Below are positions 32,228 to 41,085 of a DNA stretch of 53,589 nucleotides, piece by piece. Location of the stretch: positions 1 to 53,589 of the forward strand of contig NZ_JAHLPW010000024.1 of the NCBI RefSeq assembly GCF_018918075.1, given 5' to 3'. The position numbers and the translations under genes are program-made. Numbering within the stretch: position 1 is the first letter of the stretch; each line of letters begins with the position of its first letter. This DNA is from Virgibacillus sp. MSJ-26 (GTDB lineage Bacteria; Bacillota; Bacilli; Bacillales; Amphibacillaceae). The notes under the pieces were generated by a model. The model was not told the origin of the DNA, searched no databases, and saw nothing but the letters and a program-made list of their open reading frames with translations.

Positions 32228-34435
32228 ATGATGGAGACTATTCACCTTGATGTAGAGGGCATGTTTTGTTCAGCTTGCACGGCGCGTATTGAAAAAGTTG
32301 TATCCAAAATTGAAGGTGTCTCACATGTCACGGTCAACCTAACAACAGAAACAGGGAAAGTAACATTTGATAAAAAACGGACAAGCATCGATTATATTCT
32401 TAATAAAATTAGTCATCTTGGCTTCAAAGCAAAGGCAAAAACTGATGCGAATCGTCATCAAGATAAACGAAAAGAAATAAGCAATTTACAATGGAAGTTT
32501 TTTAGCTCGGTTATATTAACGATTCCTTTAGCGTGGGCGATGTTATCACATTTTGATTGGGCCACTTTCATCTATATTCCCGCAATATTTAAAAATCCTT
32601 TTTTTCAATTCTTAATTACGGTACCCATTCAATTCATTATCGGTTTTCAATTTTATGAACGAGCATGGAGTGCAGTAAAAAACGGAAGTACAAATATGGA
32701 TGTTTTAGTCGTTTTAAGTACAAGTGCAGCATTCTTTTATAGTCATTATGTCACGTTCACAACACCTAACTTTTTGTATACAACAGAGTCAGACACTTTA
32801 TTTTACGAAACGAGTGCTTTTATAATTACTTTTATTTTACTTGGAAGGCTGCTGGAACAAAAGTCAAAGTCTAAAACTAAGGAAGCGCTTGAAAAGCTTT
32901 ATCAGATTCAAACTAAATTGGCGACCCTTTATGAAAATGGTCAAGAAGTGCGTGTTGATATTGAAGACTTAATGCCGGGGAATCAAATTGTCGTTAAACC
33001 TGGCGAAAAAGTCCCTATTGATGGACAAGTCAGTGAAGGCTACTCGATGATTGATGAATCTTTACTTACGGGAGAGAGTGTTCCCGTTGAGAAAGTAGCA
33101 GGGAGCCAAGTCTTCGCAGGAACCATAAATCAAAATGGTCTATTAATGGTTCAAGTGACTAAAACAACAGCTGACACAACATTATCTCATATTATTTCAA
33201 TCGTGGAAGAGGCACAGACCTCAAAAGCACCCATTCAACATATTGCTGATAAGATAACAAGTATTTTTGTCCCGATTGTTATTATGATTGCCCTGATGAC
33301 ATTTGCCGGCTGGTATTTTTTATTAGAGCCAGGTTCTTTAAATGATGCGTTAGGTAAAGTCATAGCAGTCTTGATTATCGCTTGTCCGTGTGCCCTTGGT
33401 TTAGCTACCCCGACATCGATCATGGTGGGTAGTGGACGGGCAGCTCAATCAGGAATTTTATTTAAAGAAGGAAAGTTTTTAGAACTGCTTGGTAAAAGTG
33501 ACTGTATCTTACTCGATAAAACTGGTACTGTTACGAAAGGGTTTCCTCAAGTGACTAATATTCATGTTGATGATCAGTTTGACTTTCAGTATTTTATTGA
33601 AATGATTGGAGCGGTGGAACAAACATCTGACCATCCTATTGCTCAAGCTATTTATAATTATGCTAAAAATGACAGAGGCAATCTACCCAAAGCTCATGCA
33701 GTTGAAAATGTGCCTGGTTACGGTATAAGAGCAGTCGTGAATGGTTTGAATGTGGTGATTGCAAGTCCTTTTTATTATCAAAATAAAGGCATATCACTTC
33801 CTGTTAAAGCAGTCAGACAAGAGACTTTTTTTAAAAATGAAGGAAAAACAACGATGCTAGTGTTTATTGACCAACGCTACGCCGGATTGATTGCCGTGTC
33901 TGATGAGATTAAACCGACTTCTCAACAGGCCATATCACGATTAAAGAAAAACGGTAAAAGAGTCATCTTATTAACAGGTGACCATGAGAGAGCGGGGCTC
34001 GCTACGGCAAAAGCAGCAGGGATTACAGAGGTATATACAGAGTGTACACCAGAAGATAAAGCAAGAATAATTGCGGAGTTGGAAAAAGACGGAAAGGATA
34101 CGGTAATGGTAGGAGACGGTATTAATGATGCACCTGCTTTAGCAACTGCTAACGTAGGTGTGGCTATTGGAACTGGCTCTGATGTAGCGATTGAAACGGG
34201 TGATGTTACTATTATTAAAGGAGATTTAAATAAATTAGTCGATGCCATTAATATAAGCCAAAAAACAATGACGAATATTAAGCAGAATTTTGTTTGGGCT
34301 TTTTTATATAATATGATTATGATCCCGTTTGCAATGTTCGGTATTTTAGTTCCTTGGCTTGCTGGTGCAGCAATGGCATTCAGCTCCATTTCAGTTGTAT
34401 TAAATTCTTTAAGATTGAAAAAAGTGAAAATCTAA
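32228..34435 (+). CDS. copA: copper-translocating P1B-type ATPase
   Basis: The protein has 735 residues from the ATG at 32228, 6 bases after AAAGGTGG. It has one N-terminal heavy-metal domain (GMFCSACTARIEKV, Cys14 and Cys17), where B. subtilis CopA has two. It shows eight membrane helices, the phosphatase motif TGES, the metal site in IIACPCALGLATP, the phosphorylation site DKTGT, the HP motif in SDHPIA, TGD and GDGINDAP. The C-terminal helix pair (NFVWAFLYN, MAFSSISVVLNSLRL) supports copper(I) export. No CsoR regulator or CopZ chaperone lies next to it; instead it follows ctaG. Confidence 0.95.
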   Translation: MMETIHLDVEGMFCSACTARIEKVVSKIEGVSHVTVNLTTETGKVTFDKKRTSIDYILNKISHLGFKAKAKTDANRHQDKRKEISNLQWKFFSSVILTIPLAWAMLSHFDWATFIYIPAIFKNPFFQFLITVPIQFIIGFQFYERAWSAVKNGSTNMDVLVVLSTSAAFFYSHYVTFTTPNFLYTTESDTLFYETSAFIITFILLGRLLEQKSKSKTKEALEKLYQIQTKLATLYENGQEVRVDIEDLMPGNQIVVKPGEKVPIDGQVSEGYSMIDESLLTGESVPVEKVAGSQVFAGTINQNGLLMVQVTKTTADTTLSHIISIVEEAQTSKAPIQHIADKITSIFVPIVIMIALMTFAGWYFLLEPGSLNDALGKVIAVLIIACPCALGLATPTSIMVGSGRAAQSGILFKEGKFLELLGKSDCILLDKTGTVTKGFPQVTNIHVDDQFDFQYFIEMIGAVEQTSDHPIAQAIYNYAKNDRGNLPKAHAVENVPGYGIRAVVNGLNVVIASPFYYQNKGISLPVKAVRQETFFKNEGKTTMLVFIDQRYAGLIAVSDEIKPTSQQAISRLKKNGKRVILLTGDHERAGLATAKAAGITEVYTECTPEDKARIIAELEKDGKDTVMVGDGINDAPALATANVGVAIGTGSDVAIETGDVTIIKGDLNKLVDAINISQKTMTNIKQNFVWAFLYNMIMIPFAMFGILVPWLAGAAMAFSSISVVLNSLRLKKVKI

Positions 34436-34469
34436 TTGACACTATACATCAGAGTTGCTGATTATAAGC

Positions 34470-34500
34470 AAAAACCCTCGGAGGAGATTTCCGAGGGTAA
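34470..34500 (-). terminator. terminator, mainly for the minus-strand tat/GMC operon
   Basis: CCCTCGGA (34475-34482) pairs with TCCGAGGG (34490-34497). On the minus strand the stem is followed by TTTTTGC, placing it 30 bases after the tatA stop. On the plus strand, after copA, the tail is poor. Confidence 0.8.
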
Positions 34501-34529
34501 AACTTCTTCAAACAATAAAACTTTAATAT

Positions 34530-34709
34530 TTATTTATGATCAGTCTTATCATCTTTATCAGTTATTAAATCGTTAGCGGATGTTTTAAATTCTTTTAAAG
34601 TTTCACCAGCGGCTTTACCGATTTCGGGTAATTTTTTAGGGCCAAAGATAATAAGAGCTAAAACGATAATTAGAATTAAACCAGGAATGCCTATATTAGC
34701 TAATCCCAT
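34530..34709 (-). CDS. tatA: Sec-independent translocase subunit TatA
   Basis: A 59-residue protein reads from the ATG at 34709, after AAGAAGGTGA. It has the standard TatA layout: a short N-terminal membrane helix ([17 protein letters not shown]), the [20 protein letters not shown] hinge and amphipathic helix, and a charged tail. It forms the protein-conducting part of the twin-arginine translocase. It lies 62 bases downstream of the GMC gene in the same direction, behind a Tat-signal protein, so it is probably the dedicated TatA for that complex. No tatC is present in the window. Confidence 0.92.
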   Translation of the reverse strand: MGLANIGIPGLILIIVLALIIFGPKKLPEIGKAAGETLKEFKTSANDLITDKDDKTDHK

Positions 34710-34771
34710 TATTTCACCTTCTTATTAGTTTAGCCTTAGTTTGTCCAGATGCTCATAAGTGATTCACTAAT

Positions 34772-36520
34772 TTAAGCAAAGTCTTTATTTTTTTGAGTTG
34801 CTTGTACCAATGGACCACCGTCTTTTAAATACTTTTCAATGCCTTCAGAAGCACGGTAAGCTAATGCACCAATGGTTGGGGTTGGGTGATGACCTGGAAA
34901 TTGCGGGAACGAAGACCCACCAACGACAAATAGATTATCGACATCCCACATCTGTAAGTAATTATTAACTGCAGACGTTTTAGGATCTTCTCCCATAATC
35001 ACACCACCTGCATAATGGCCTCCTTGATAAATGTGGTCAAACTCTTCTGGGACTTCATCGGTATCAACAATGTCAGCACCCATCTCTTCCATGATTTCTT
35101 TACATTTGTCTACACCGAATTGAGCGATATTTCGGTCTTGATCAGTGTATCTATTGGTTGCGCGTAAGAGCGGGTCACCAAAGTCATCTTTATAGGTTGG
35201 ATCAAGATCATAATAATTATGATTCCAAGACATGACATTCGGTGTATACCAAACTTGCAAATTGCGATTGGCATAAAATAAGGAATTCTTTTTAAATTCT
35301 TTTCCCCATGCAGGTGTTCCTTTAGGGACGTGGTTACTAGCAATAGCTCCATCACCATATTGTCTATACTCGATTGCTCCACCACCTAGAAAATCTAGCT
35401 TGGAATGATCAAAGTTATCGGCAGCATAATCACTCATAGTTGCTCCAAGAGCGCCAGCTCCCATATAAAGATTAAACTTTTTCTTATCAAAGAAACCACG
35501 CGCGCCAAGGAATGTAATGTTAAACTGTCCGTTAAGATTTCGACCTATAACACCGTTTCCTGTCTTTGGATCATAGGGTTGGCCAAGTTCAGATAGCATC
35601 AACAGACGATTATTTGTAAATGTAAAGCCTGATAGGACAACAACATCAGCCGGTTGTTCAAATTCTTCACCTGTTTTTGTGTCAACATACATGACTCCAG
35701 TTGCTTTATTACCATCTTTTAAGACACGTCTTACATAAGATTGGGTTCTTAATTCAAAATTATCATGCTCCATAGCCGTTGGAATAACTGTTACAAGCGC
35801 ATCAGATTTGGCACCAAAGTCACAACCATACTGAGTACAGAACGCACAGTATTGACACTGATTGATAACTTGGCCATCTGGGTTTTCATATTGCTCCGAT
35901 AAATTCCCAGCAGCCACTTGGTAAGGGTGATAGCCCAAATTTTTTGCTGCTTTTTTAAATAATTTAATAGGCGGAGTCTCTTTTAATGGAGGCGTAGGCC
36001 AATCATTTTTCCGTTTAGGTCCAATCGGATCCTCTTCACCTGATATACCTGCTGTTTTTTCAAAGAGGTCATAGTACTTTTCCATATCATCGTATGTTAA
36101 ACCCCAATCTTGAATAGTCATATCTTTAGGGATTTTATCTTTTCCATAACGTTCTACGGTTTTACTGTAAATTTCAAAATCGTAGGGCCAATAGCGATAT
36201 GTGGAACCAGCCCAGTGGACGCTCCCACCACCTAAATCTGTTCCTGCCATCATTTCATCCCGCGTTCGTACTGGCAGAGCATCTTCATCCTGATAATTAC
36301 GTGATGTAATTGTTTCATGAGATAAGTCTTGCATCATTTGGAAACGGTTGGTAAAGCGGAGTTCATCTTTCACTCCTGTATAGTCCGACTGCTCGGCGTG
36401 TTCTCCTCGTTCAAGTGCAACGACCTTTTTTCCTGCTTTGGCCATTTCAGCACTAATAATTCCGCCTGCCCAGCCAACTCCAACAATTACGACATCAACT
36501 TTATCTAACTTTTTTGCCAA
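34772..36520 (-). CDS. GMC oxidoreductase, gluconate/glucose dehydrogenase-type flavoprotein
   Basis: The protein has 582 residues. FAD binding is shown by GVGWAGG (14-20) and VVALERGE at the end of strand 2. A cysteine cluster, QCQYCAFCTQYGCDFGAKS (Cys222, 225, 228, 233), resembles the Fe-S site of FAD glucose dehydrogenases of the Burkholderia type. The C-terminus has GHHPTPTIGALAYRASEG with the active-site His. It has no own signal sequence and would be carried out with the Tat-signal subunit encoded just upstream, one base apart. The likely reaction is oxidation of a sugar or sugar acid with electrons passed to the respiratory chain. The usual cytochrome c subunit gene is missing from the operon. 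Confidence 0.9.
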   Translation of the reverse strand: MAKKLDKVDVVIVGVGWAGGIISAEMAKAGKKVVALERGEHAEQSDYTGVKDELRFTNRFQMMQDLSHETITSRNYQDEDALPVRTRDEMMAGTDLGGGSVHWAGSTYRYWPYDFEIYSKTVERYGKDKIPKDMTIQDWGLTYDDMEKYYDLFEKTAGISGEEDPIGPKRKNDWPTPPLKETPPIKLFKKAAKNLGYHPYQVAAGNLSEQYENPDGQVINQCQYCAFCTQYGCDFGAKSDALVTVIPTAMEHDNFELRTQSYVRRVLKDGNKATGVMYVDTKTGEEFEQPADVVVLSGFTFTNNRLLMLSELGQPYDPKTGNGVIGRNLNGQFNITFLGARGFFDKKKFNLYMGAGALGATMSDYAADNFDHSKLDFLGGGAIEYRQYGDGAIASNHVPKGTPAWGKEFKKNSLFYANRNLQVWYTPNVMSWNHNYYDLDPTYKDDFGDPLLRATNRYTDQDRNIAQFGVDKCKEIMEEMGADIVDTDEVPEEFDHIYQGGHYAGGVIMGEDPKTSAVNNYLQMWDVDNLFVVGGSSFPQFPGHHPTPTIGALAYRASEGIEKYLKDGGPLVQATQKNKDFA

Positions 36521-36521
36521 A

Positions 36522-37355
36522 TTATTGACCTCCTTGATAATCTCTTAAACTTTTTTGTTCCATAGTAATAAAATCATCTGCATCAATATCGTTAATATAA
36601 GCCATGCGAGGACCAGGATATTCTTTCATTTCCCATGCCATCATATTTTTATTACCTCCATATACGGGATCGGCGTAAACTCCCTCCAGAGTAGTCTGTA
36701 ATAAAAAGTTGAAGAACGTGACCGAATTAATAGCTTTCATATCAACATCGCCATCTTCAAACATTGTTAAGATTTCGTCCTGATCATCTTCACTTAAGTT
36801 TGGGAATGGATCCCCAAACTTATCCCTGCTTACATTTTCTATTTTTCTTAAACCTTCTAAAAAGATTTCTCCACGATTTAGTCTTGTTTGGTATCGGGGA
36901 GTGGGTGTCGGGGCTTTTGTTGATGTATTGGGGCCTGATTTATCTTGGCGTGTATCTTTATGCTGATAGTCATGTACATGATTGTTTTGTCTAAACGGAT
37001 CGTGCATGTATGATTTCGCATTGTTGCCCCAAAAACTAGCTAATTGCTTGTCAATAAAGTAAGGTACACCAAGTTCTATAGCACCAGGTCCATTGTCGTC
37101 TTCGGGATAGATGCGTTCTGTTACTGCGGATAAAGTGTTGAAATCTTCCTCACGACTGAAGAACATCCGAGCTTCCTGTAAATTTTGAGTTGCTGTATCT
37201 TTAGTTTTAGTATCTTCCTTCGTCTGAAATTGGTTTGTTAAGAGTCCACCAAGCAGTGAACCTCCCACAACTCCTCCAGCTACCATACCAGTGTTTTTAA
37301 TAAAACGGCGCCGACTCACACCATCTTTAACATTTTGATCGTTGTTTTCTGCCAC
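36522..37355 (-). CDS. gluconate 2-dehydrogenase subunit 3-family protein with Tat signal
   Basis: The protein has 277 residues from the GTG at 37355, after AGGAGGT. The N-terminus is a twin-arginine signal: VSRRRFIKNTG (Arg15-Arg16) followed by GMVAGGVVGGSLLGGLL. The mature part has features of subunit 3 (gamma) proteins: FNTLSAVTERIYPEDDNGPGA near its start, then PYFIDKQLASFWG and the later FFNFLLQTTLEGVYADPVYGGN. It is longer than many subunit 3 proteins because of an insert rich in Thr, Pro and Asn around residue 150. It acts as the exported escort of the GMC flavoprotein encoded directly downstream. Confidence 0.9.
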   Translation of the reverse strand: MAENNDQNVKDGVSRRRFIKNTGMVAGGVVGGSLLGGLLTNQFQTKEDTKTKDTATQNLQEARMFFSREEDFNTLSAVTERIYPEDDNGPGAIELGVPYFIDKQLASFWGNNAKSYMHDPFRQNNHVHDYQHKDTRQDKSGPNTSTKAPTPTPRYQTRLNRGEIFLEGLRKIENVSRDKFGDPFPNLSEDDQDEILTMFEDGDVDMKAINSVTFFNFLLQTTLEGVYADPVYGGNKNMMAWEMKEYPGPRMAYINDIDADDFITMEQKSLRDYQGGQ

Positions 37356-37459
37356 TTTCTTTACCTCCTGAAGTATTTTTAATTTATCATTTCCATTATT
37401 AATTAAAAAATGTATAAACAAGTAAAAAGTTTATAGAAAGAGTTATCTAAATAAATCTT

Positions 37460-37488
37460 TTGACATATTATTTTAGCTATGCTAATAT
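37460..37488 (+). promoter_or_regulatory. promoter of the TetR/YhgE unit
   Basis: A perfect TTGACA (37460-37465) and TAATAT (37483-37488) with a 17-base spacer. The predicted start point falls just before or inside the TGACCA/TGGTCA operator at 37504-37526. Confidence 0.75.
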
Positions 37489-37503
37489 ACATTAATGTCA
37501 AAG

Positions 37504-37526
37504 TGACCAAATTAACCAATTGGTCA
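37504..37526. promoter_or_regulatory. TetR operator 1 (TGACCA-N11-TGGTCA)
   Basis: A perfect 6-bp inverted repeat with an 11-base spacer lies between the TetR promoter and start codon. The same half-sites and spacing recur at 38140-38162, which strongly suggests that both are bound by the TetR protein encoded between them. Confidence 0.8.
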
Positions 37527-37541
37527 ACAGGGGGTGAATAA

Positions 37542-38114
37542 GTGTCAATTGATCGCCGTAAAGAAATTTTAAAAGCTGCTTATGAATCTTTTTCTTTATT
37601 CGGTTATAAGGCAACAACGATTGATCAGGTAGCGCGACTTGCGAACGTTGGTAAAGGGACGATATATACTTATTTTAAGAATAAAGAAGAGCTCCTTGAT
37701 GAAATTATTACAAATCTAATTAATGATATGGAACAAGCTGCTAGTGAAACGATTAATCCAGAAAAACCATTTCAGGAAAATGTTCATCAAGCATTATATA
37801 GGATGCTAGAATTTCGTCTTGAGCATCAATTAACAATTAAACTTGCACAGGAACAGCGTGATTTTGGAACTCCGGTCGTAGAAAATGTTATGAAAAAGTT
37901 AGAAAAATCCATCCTATTATTTATTCAAAGTAAAATTGAGCAAGCAATGAAACGGAATGTTATCAAGCCATGTGATCCAGAAATCATTTCTTTCATGTTG
38001 TTGAAAATGTATGTTGCGCTTATTTTTGATTGGGAAAAAGACCGAGAGCCATTATCAAAAGAGGAGATTGCAAATATATTTGATTTGTATATTTTTAAAG
38101 GATTATCACAATAG
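37542..38114 (+). CDS. TetR-family regulator of the YhgE-like gene (YhgD-like)
   Basis: The protein has 190 residues, starting at GTG after AGGGGGTGA. The DNA-binding domain reads RRKEILKAAYESFSLFGY then TTIDQVARLANVGKGTIYTYFKNKEELLDEI; the C-terminal domain is helical with conserved LAQEQRDFGTPVVENV. In B. subtilis a TetR gene (yhgD) also precedes yhgE. Palindromes of identical type lie before this gene and before the yhgE-like gene, so it should repress itself and its neighbour. It is also divergent from the GMC operon, whose promoter region may be affected by operator 1. Confidence 0.92.
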   Translation: MSIDRRKEILKAAYESFSLFGYKATTIDQVARLANVGKGTIYTYFKNKEELLDEIITNLINDMEQAASETINPEKPFQENVHQALYRMLEFRLEHQLTIKLAQEQRDFGTPVVENVMKKLEKSILLFIQSKIEQAMKRNVIKPCDPEIISFMLLKMYVALIFDWEKDREPLSKEEIANIFDLYIFKGLSQ

Positions 38115-38139
38115 ATAGTCCATTTATTTTTAAATCAAT

Positions 38140-38162
38140 TGACCAAATGAATGAAATGGTCA
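38140..38162. promoter_or_regulatory. TetR operator 2 (TGACCA-N11-TGGTCA)
   Basis: The same 6-bp half-sites and 11-base spacing as operator 1, placed 25 bases before the start codon of the YhgE-like gene and just after the TetR gene. Confidence 0.8.
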
Positions 38163-38187
38163 GTCGTTATGAGAGGAGATTGTTTTT

Positions 38188-40833
38188 TTGAAATCTTTAT
38201 TTAGTAAAGAATCACTAGCAACATTTAAAGATAAAAAGCTTGTTATTGCAATTTGTGCAGTTATCTTTGTACCGATACTTTATGCGGGCATGTTTTTATG
38301 GGCGTTTTGGGACCCATATGACCATCTCGAGGATGTACCAGTTGCCATTGTTAACGAAGATAGTGGCTACGAGTTTGAAGGGGAATATTTAACAATTGGT
38401 GATGAGCTGGTCGATAATTTGAAAGATGAGGCTGAATTTGATTTTCATTTTGTTAATCGTGAAGAAGGTTATGAAGGTCTAAACAATCAAGATTATTATA
38501 TTATGATTCAAATTCCAGAGGATTTCTCGAAAAACTCGACAACAGTTATGGATGACATTCCAATAAAGTCAGAATTGGTATACGTTCCTAATGAGAGTTA
38601 TAACTTTTTAGCAGCACAAATGGGTGAGACAGCCATGTTGCAAATAGAAATGGCTCTTGAAGAACAAATCACGGAGACGTATGCTGAAACGATATTCGAT
38701 ACAATCGGTGACGTTGCCGATGGTTTAGTTGAAGCAAGTGATGGAACGGAAGAATTAAACGACGGTGCTATTGAATTGAAAGATGGTTCAAAGAAAATTA
38801 AAGATAACTTAAAAACACTTGCCAGTAAGTCTATAGAGTTTTCTGATGGAGTGAATGACGCTTCTGAGGGGGCAAGTGAATTGGCTGAAGGAGCCAATAC
38901 TTTATCTTCTGGTATTTCCGAGCTTTATGATAGTAGTAATAAACTAAGAGATGCTTCCGAAGATTTGGAATCAGGAGCCGGCCAGTTAGCAGAAGGAATA
39001 TCTCAAGCTAACGGCGGTGTTAAGGAAATGAAAGAAAAAGTGCCGCAATTGGTGGAAGGCACGAATCAAGTCCAAGGTGGTTTAAATCAATTTTCTAATG
39101 AATTACCGAAAGAAATGTCGAGAACAATTGACAAAAAGATTGAAGAAGGCTCAAAAACCATCTTAGCTGGAACAGAAGAATTGCGAAGCGGTATTGTGGA
39201 CGGCATGGAAAATAAGTTGGCTCCCGAATTATCTTCAGGATTGACAGATGGTTTATCACATGGTCTGTCAGAAGGCGTCGTATCTGAAGCTAATCAACTT
39301 ATTAAGGATGCACCAACGAACGTATCCCATAAAATTGCTGAAGATATTGTAACGCTTTTAAAAGGTAAGGAATCTGACAGGAAACAGGAGCTGACTTCTA
39401 TTTTAGAAGATTCCGAGGTTTCTGATGAAGTTATAAATCAAGTAGCAAGTACACTTGATGAATACACGCCAGACTACGATTATATAGAGCAAATGTTAGA
39501 AGAAAAGATTGCTGGTGTCTTAGAGCAAGCTCTGAAAGACGTCCAAATAACAGCTGAACAACAAAAGAAACTGGAAGGCATTATAGAAGCACAGATTAAA
39601 GAAGGTATTGAAGATGGTGTGAATGATGCGGTCGACCAGACAGTCGTCAGTGTTAATGCCGGATTTGATGAATATGAGCAAGCTATAGCAGGTGGTCTTG
39701 CAGATGCAACGGACGGACTTGAAGCGCAGATTAAGGATGCGATCAATGATCCGATTGGTCAGCTCCAAGGAGGACTATCCGAAATTAATAACGGTCAATC
39801 CTTGTTACGTAGCGGGGTAGATGAACTTGCAGATGGAACCGGACAACTACAACAAGGTTCATCAGATTTAATTGCTGGTCAACATGATTACGTCAACAAC
39901 ATGTATAAGTTTACGGATAGCTTTGCTCAAGCCAACGATGGTTCTGGAGAATTAGTTAATGGAGCAAATGATTTAAATAGTGGATTGCTTCAGCTAAAGG
40001 GTGGCTCATTGCAGCTTAGCGATGGAGCGGGAGAACTGTCAGACGGTTCCAATGATTTATATGATGGCATGATAACCTTAGCTGATGGAACAGAAGAATT
40101 TAATGATCAAATACATGAAGCAGCTGATGAAGCTGGTGATGTGGATGCTACGAACGATACGTATAATATGATGGCTAATCCCGTTGAAGTAGGTAACGAA
40201 AAAATTAATGAGGTTCCAAACTATGGAACAGGTTTCGCACCTTACTTTTTATCACTTGGGTTGTTTGTAGGGGCCTTACTCTTATCCATTGTATATCCGT
40301 TAAGGGAACCTTCTGTTGTTCCGTCAAGCGGTGTGAATTGGTTCTTAAGAAAATTCATCGGTTTATTTACAATAGGAATTTTACAGGCGCTCATTGCAAG
40401 TGGAATATTACTTTTAGGATTAAAAATAGAAGTACAGAGTGTCCCTTTATTTATTTTATTCGCGATTGTAACAAGTCTCGTATTTATTACGTTAATTCAG
40501 TTCTTTGTGACTTGTTTTAATGATCCAGGACGCTTTATAGCGATTATCATTTTAATTTTACAATTAACAACAAGTGCCGGAACGTTCCCATTAGAATTAA
40601 TACCAAAAGTGCTACAGCCAATTAATACTTTATTGCCAATGACGTATTCTGTTGCTGGTTTTAAAGCGGTGGTGTCAAGCGGTGATTTTACAGTGATGTG
40701 GCAAAATACTGGTATACTAATTGGATATTCAGTTGTATTTATGTTGCTGACATTGTCATATTTTATTGTTATGTACAAAAGACGATTTGCAACAATGGAT
40801 CCAGATGAGCCAGTAGTGGCAGAAGCGGAATAA
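38188..40833 (+). CDS. yhgE: YhgE/Pip-family membrane protein
   Basis: The protein has 881 residues, starting at TTG after GAGAGGAG. One membrane helix near the N-terminus (VIAICAVIFVPILYAGMFLWAF) is followed by an external domain of about 620 residues and five hydrophobic helices at the C-terminus. The external part contains many 7- and 11-residue repeats of the type DGAxELxDGxxxL, for example LNDGAIELKDGSKKIKDNLK and LSDGAGELSDGSNDLYDG, predicted as a long coiled rod. This is the YhgE/Pip architecture; relatives include the phage infection protein of lactococci and the EsaA core of type VII secretion. No T7SS genes are nearby. It is probably under the control of the upstream TetR protein. 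Confidence 0.92.
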   Translation: MKSLFSKESLATFKDKKLVIAICAVIFVPILYAGMFLWAFWDPYDHLEDVPVAIVNEDSGYEFEGEYLTIGDELVDNLKDEAEFDFHFVNREEGYEGLNNQDYYIMIQIPEDFSKNSTTVMDDIPIKSELVYVPNESYNFLAAQMGETAMLQIEMALEEQITETYAETIFDTIGDVADGLVEASDGTEELNDGAIELKDGSKKIKDNLKTLASKSIEFSDGVNDASEGASELAEGANTLSSGISELYDSSNKLRDASEDLESGAGQLAEGISQANGGVKEMKEKVPQLVEGTNQVQGGLNQFSNELPKEMSRTIDKKIEEGSKTILAGTEELRSGIVDGMENKLAPELSSGLTDGLSHGLSEGVVSEANQLIKDAPTNVSHKIAEDIVTLLKGKESDRKQELTSILEDSEVSDEVINQVASTLDEYTPDYDYIEQMLEEKIAGVLEQALKDVQITAEQQKKLEGIIEAQIKEGIEDGVNDAVDQTVVSVNAGFDEYEQAIAGGLADATDGLEAQIKDAINDPIGQLQGGLSEINNGQSLLRSGVDELADGTGQLQQGSSDLIAGQHDYVNNMYKFTDSFAQANDGSGELVNGANDLNSGLLQLKGGSLQLSDGAGELSDGSNDLYDGMITLADGTEEFNDQIHEAADEAGDVDATNDTYNMMANPVEVGNEKINEVPNYGTGFAPYFLSLGLFVGALLLSIVYPLREPSVVPSSGVNWFLRKFIGLFTIGILQALIASGILLLGLKIEVQSVPLFILFAIVTSLVFITLIQFFVTCFNDPGRFIAIIILILQLTTSAGTFPLELIPKVLQPINTLLPMTYSVAGFKAVVSSGDFTVMWQNTGILIGYSVVFMLLTLSYFIVMYKRRFATMDPDEPVVAEAE

Positions 40834-40941
40834 TGGGAGTCGAATGTTAATTAGAGTAACGCAACAAACTTAAAAGACGAACATTATACGGCTCTAACAA
40901 TCGTTATGGAAAAGCATTTTGCTAATTGACTATTCAAGAAG

Positions 40942-40990
40942 AACTCGAACAATGAAGGAGATTATATCTTCTCATTGTTCGAGTTTTTTG
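40942..40990 (+). terminator. terminator of the YhgE-like gene
   Basis: AACTCGAACAATGA (40942-40955) pairs with TCATTGTTCGAGTT (40972-40985), 14 bp, followed by T-run. A three-codon ORF (ATG TTA AAC TAA at 41035) with AAGGAGAG follows it, perhaps by chance. Confidence 0.9.
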
Positions 40991-41085
40991 TACTAGTTTA
41001 GGAAGCCCTAAAAAAACAAGAAGGAGAGCAAGAATATGTTAAACTAATAGACAGTATTTAATAAATGTAGGTAGGTGTTGTGTTT

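Noticed and set aside
33922..34389. 155-codon antisense frame within copA
   Set aside because: copA is fully supported by its motifs on the other strand; the antisense frame has no binding site or family.
34470..34500. Hairpin considered as the copA terminator
   Set aside because: The T-run is on the minus strand only, so it mainly serves the tatA operon.
39480..39768. Antisense frames within the yhgE-like gene
   Set aside because: The low-complexity repeats of the real gene give open antisense frames; Ser- and Ala-rich, with no starts of quality.
40921..41080. Inverted repeat before the cDPG synthetase-like gene considered as a riboswitch
   Set aside because: It is a simple 14-bp stem with T-run directly after the YhgE-like gene; an ordinary terminator explains it.
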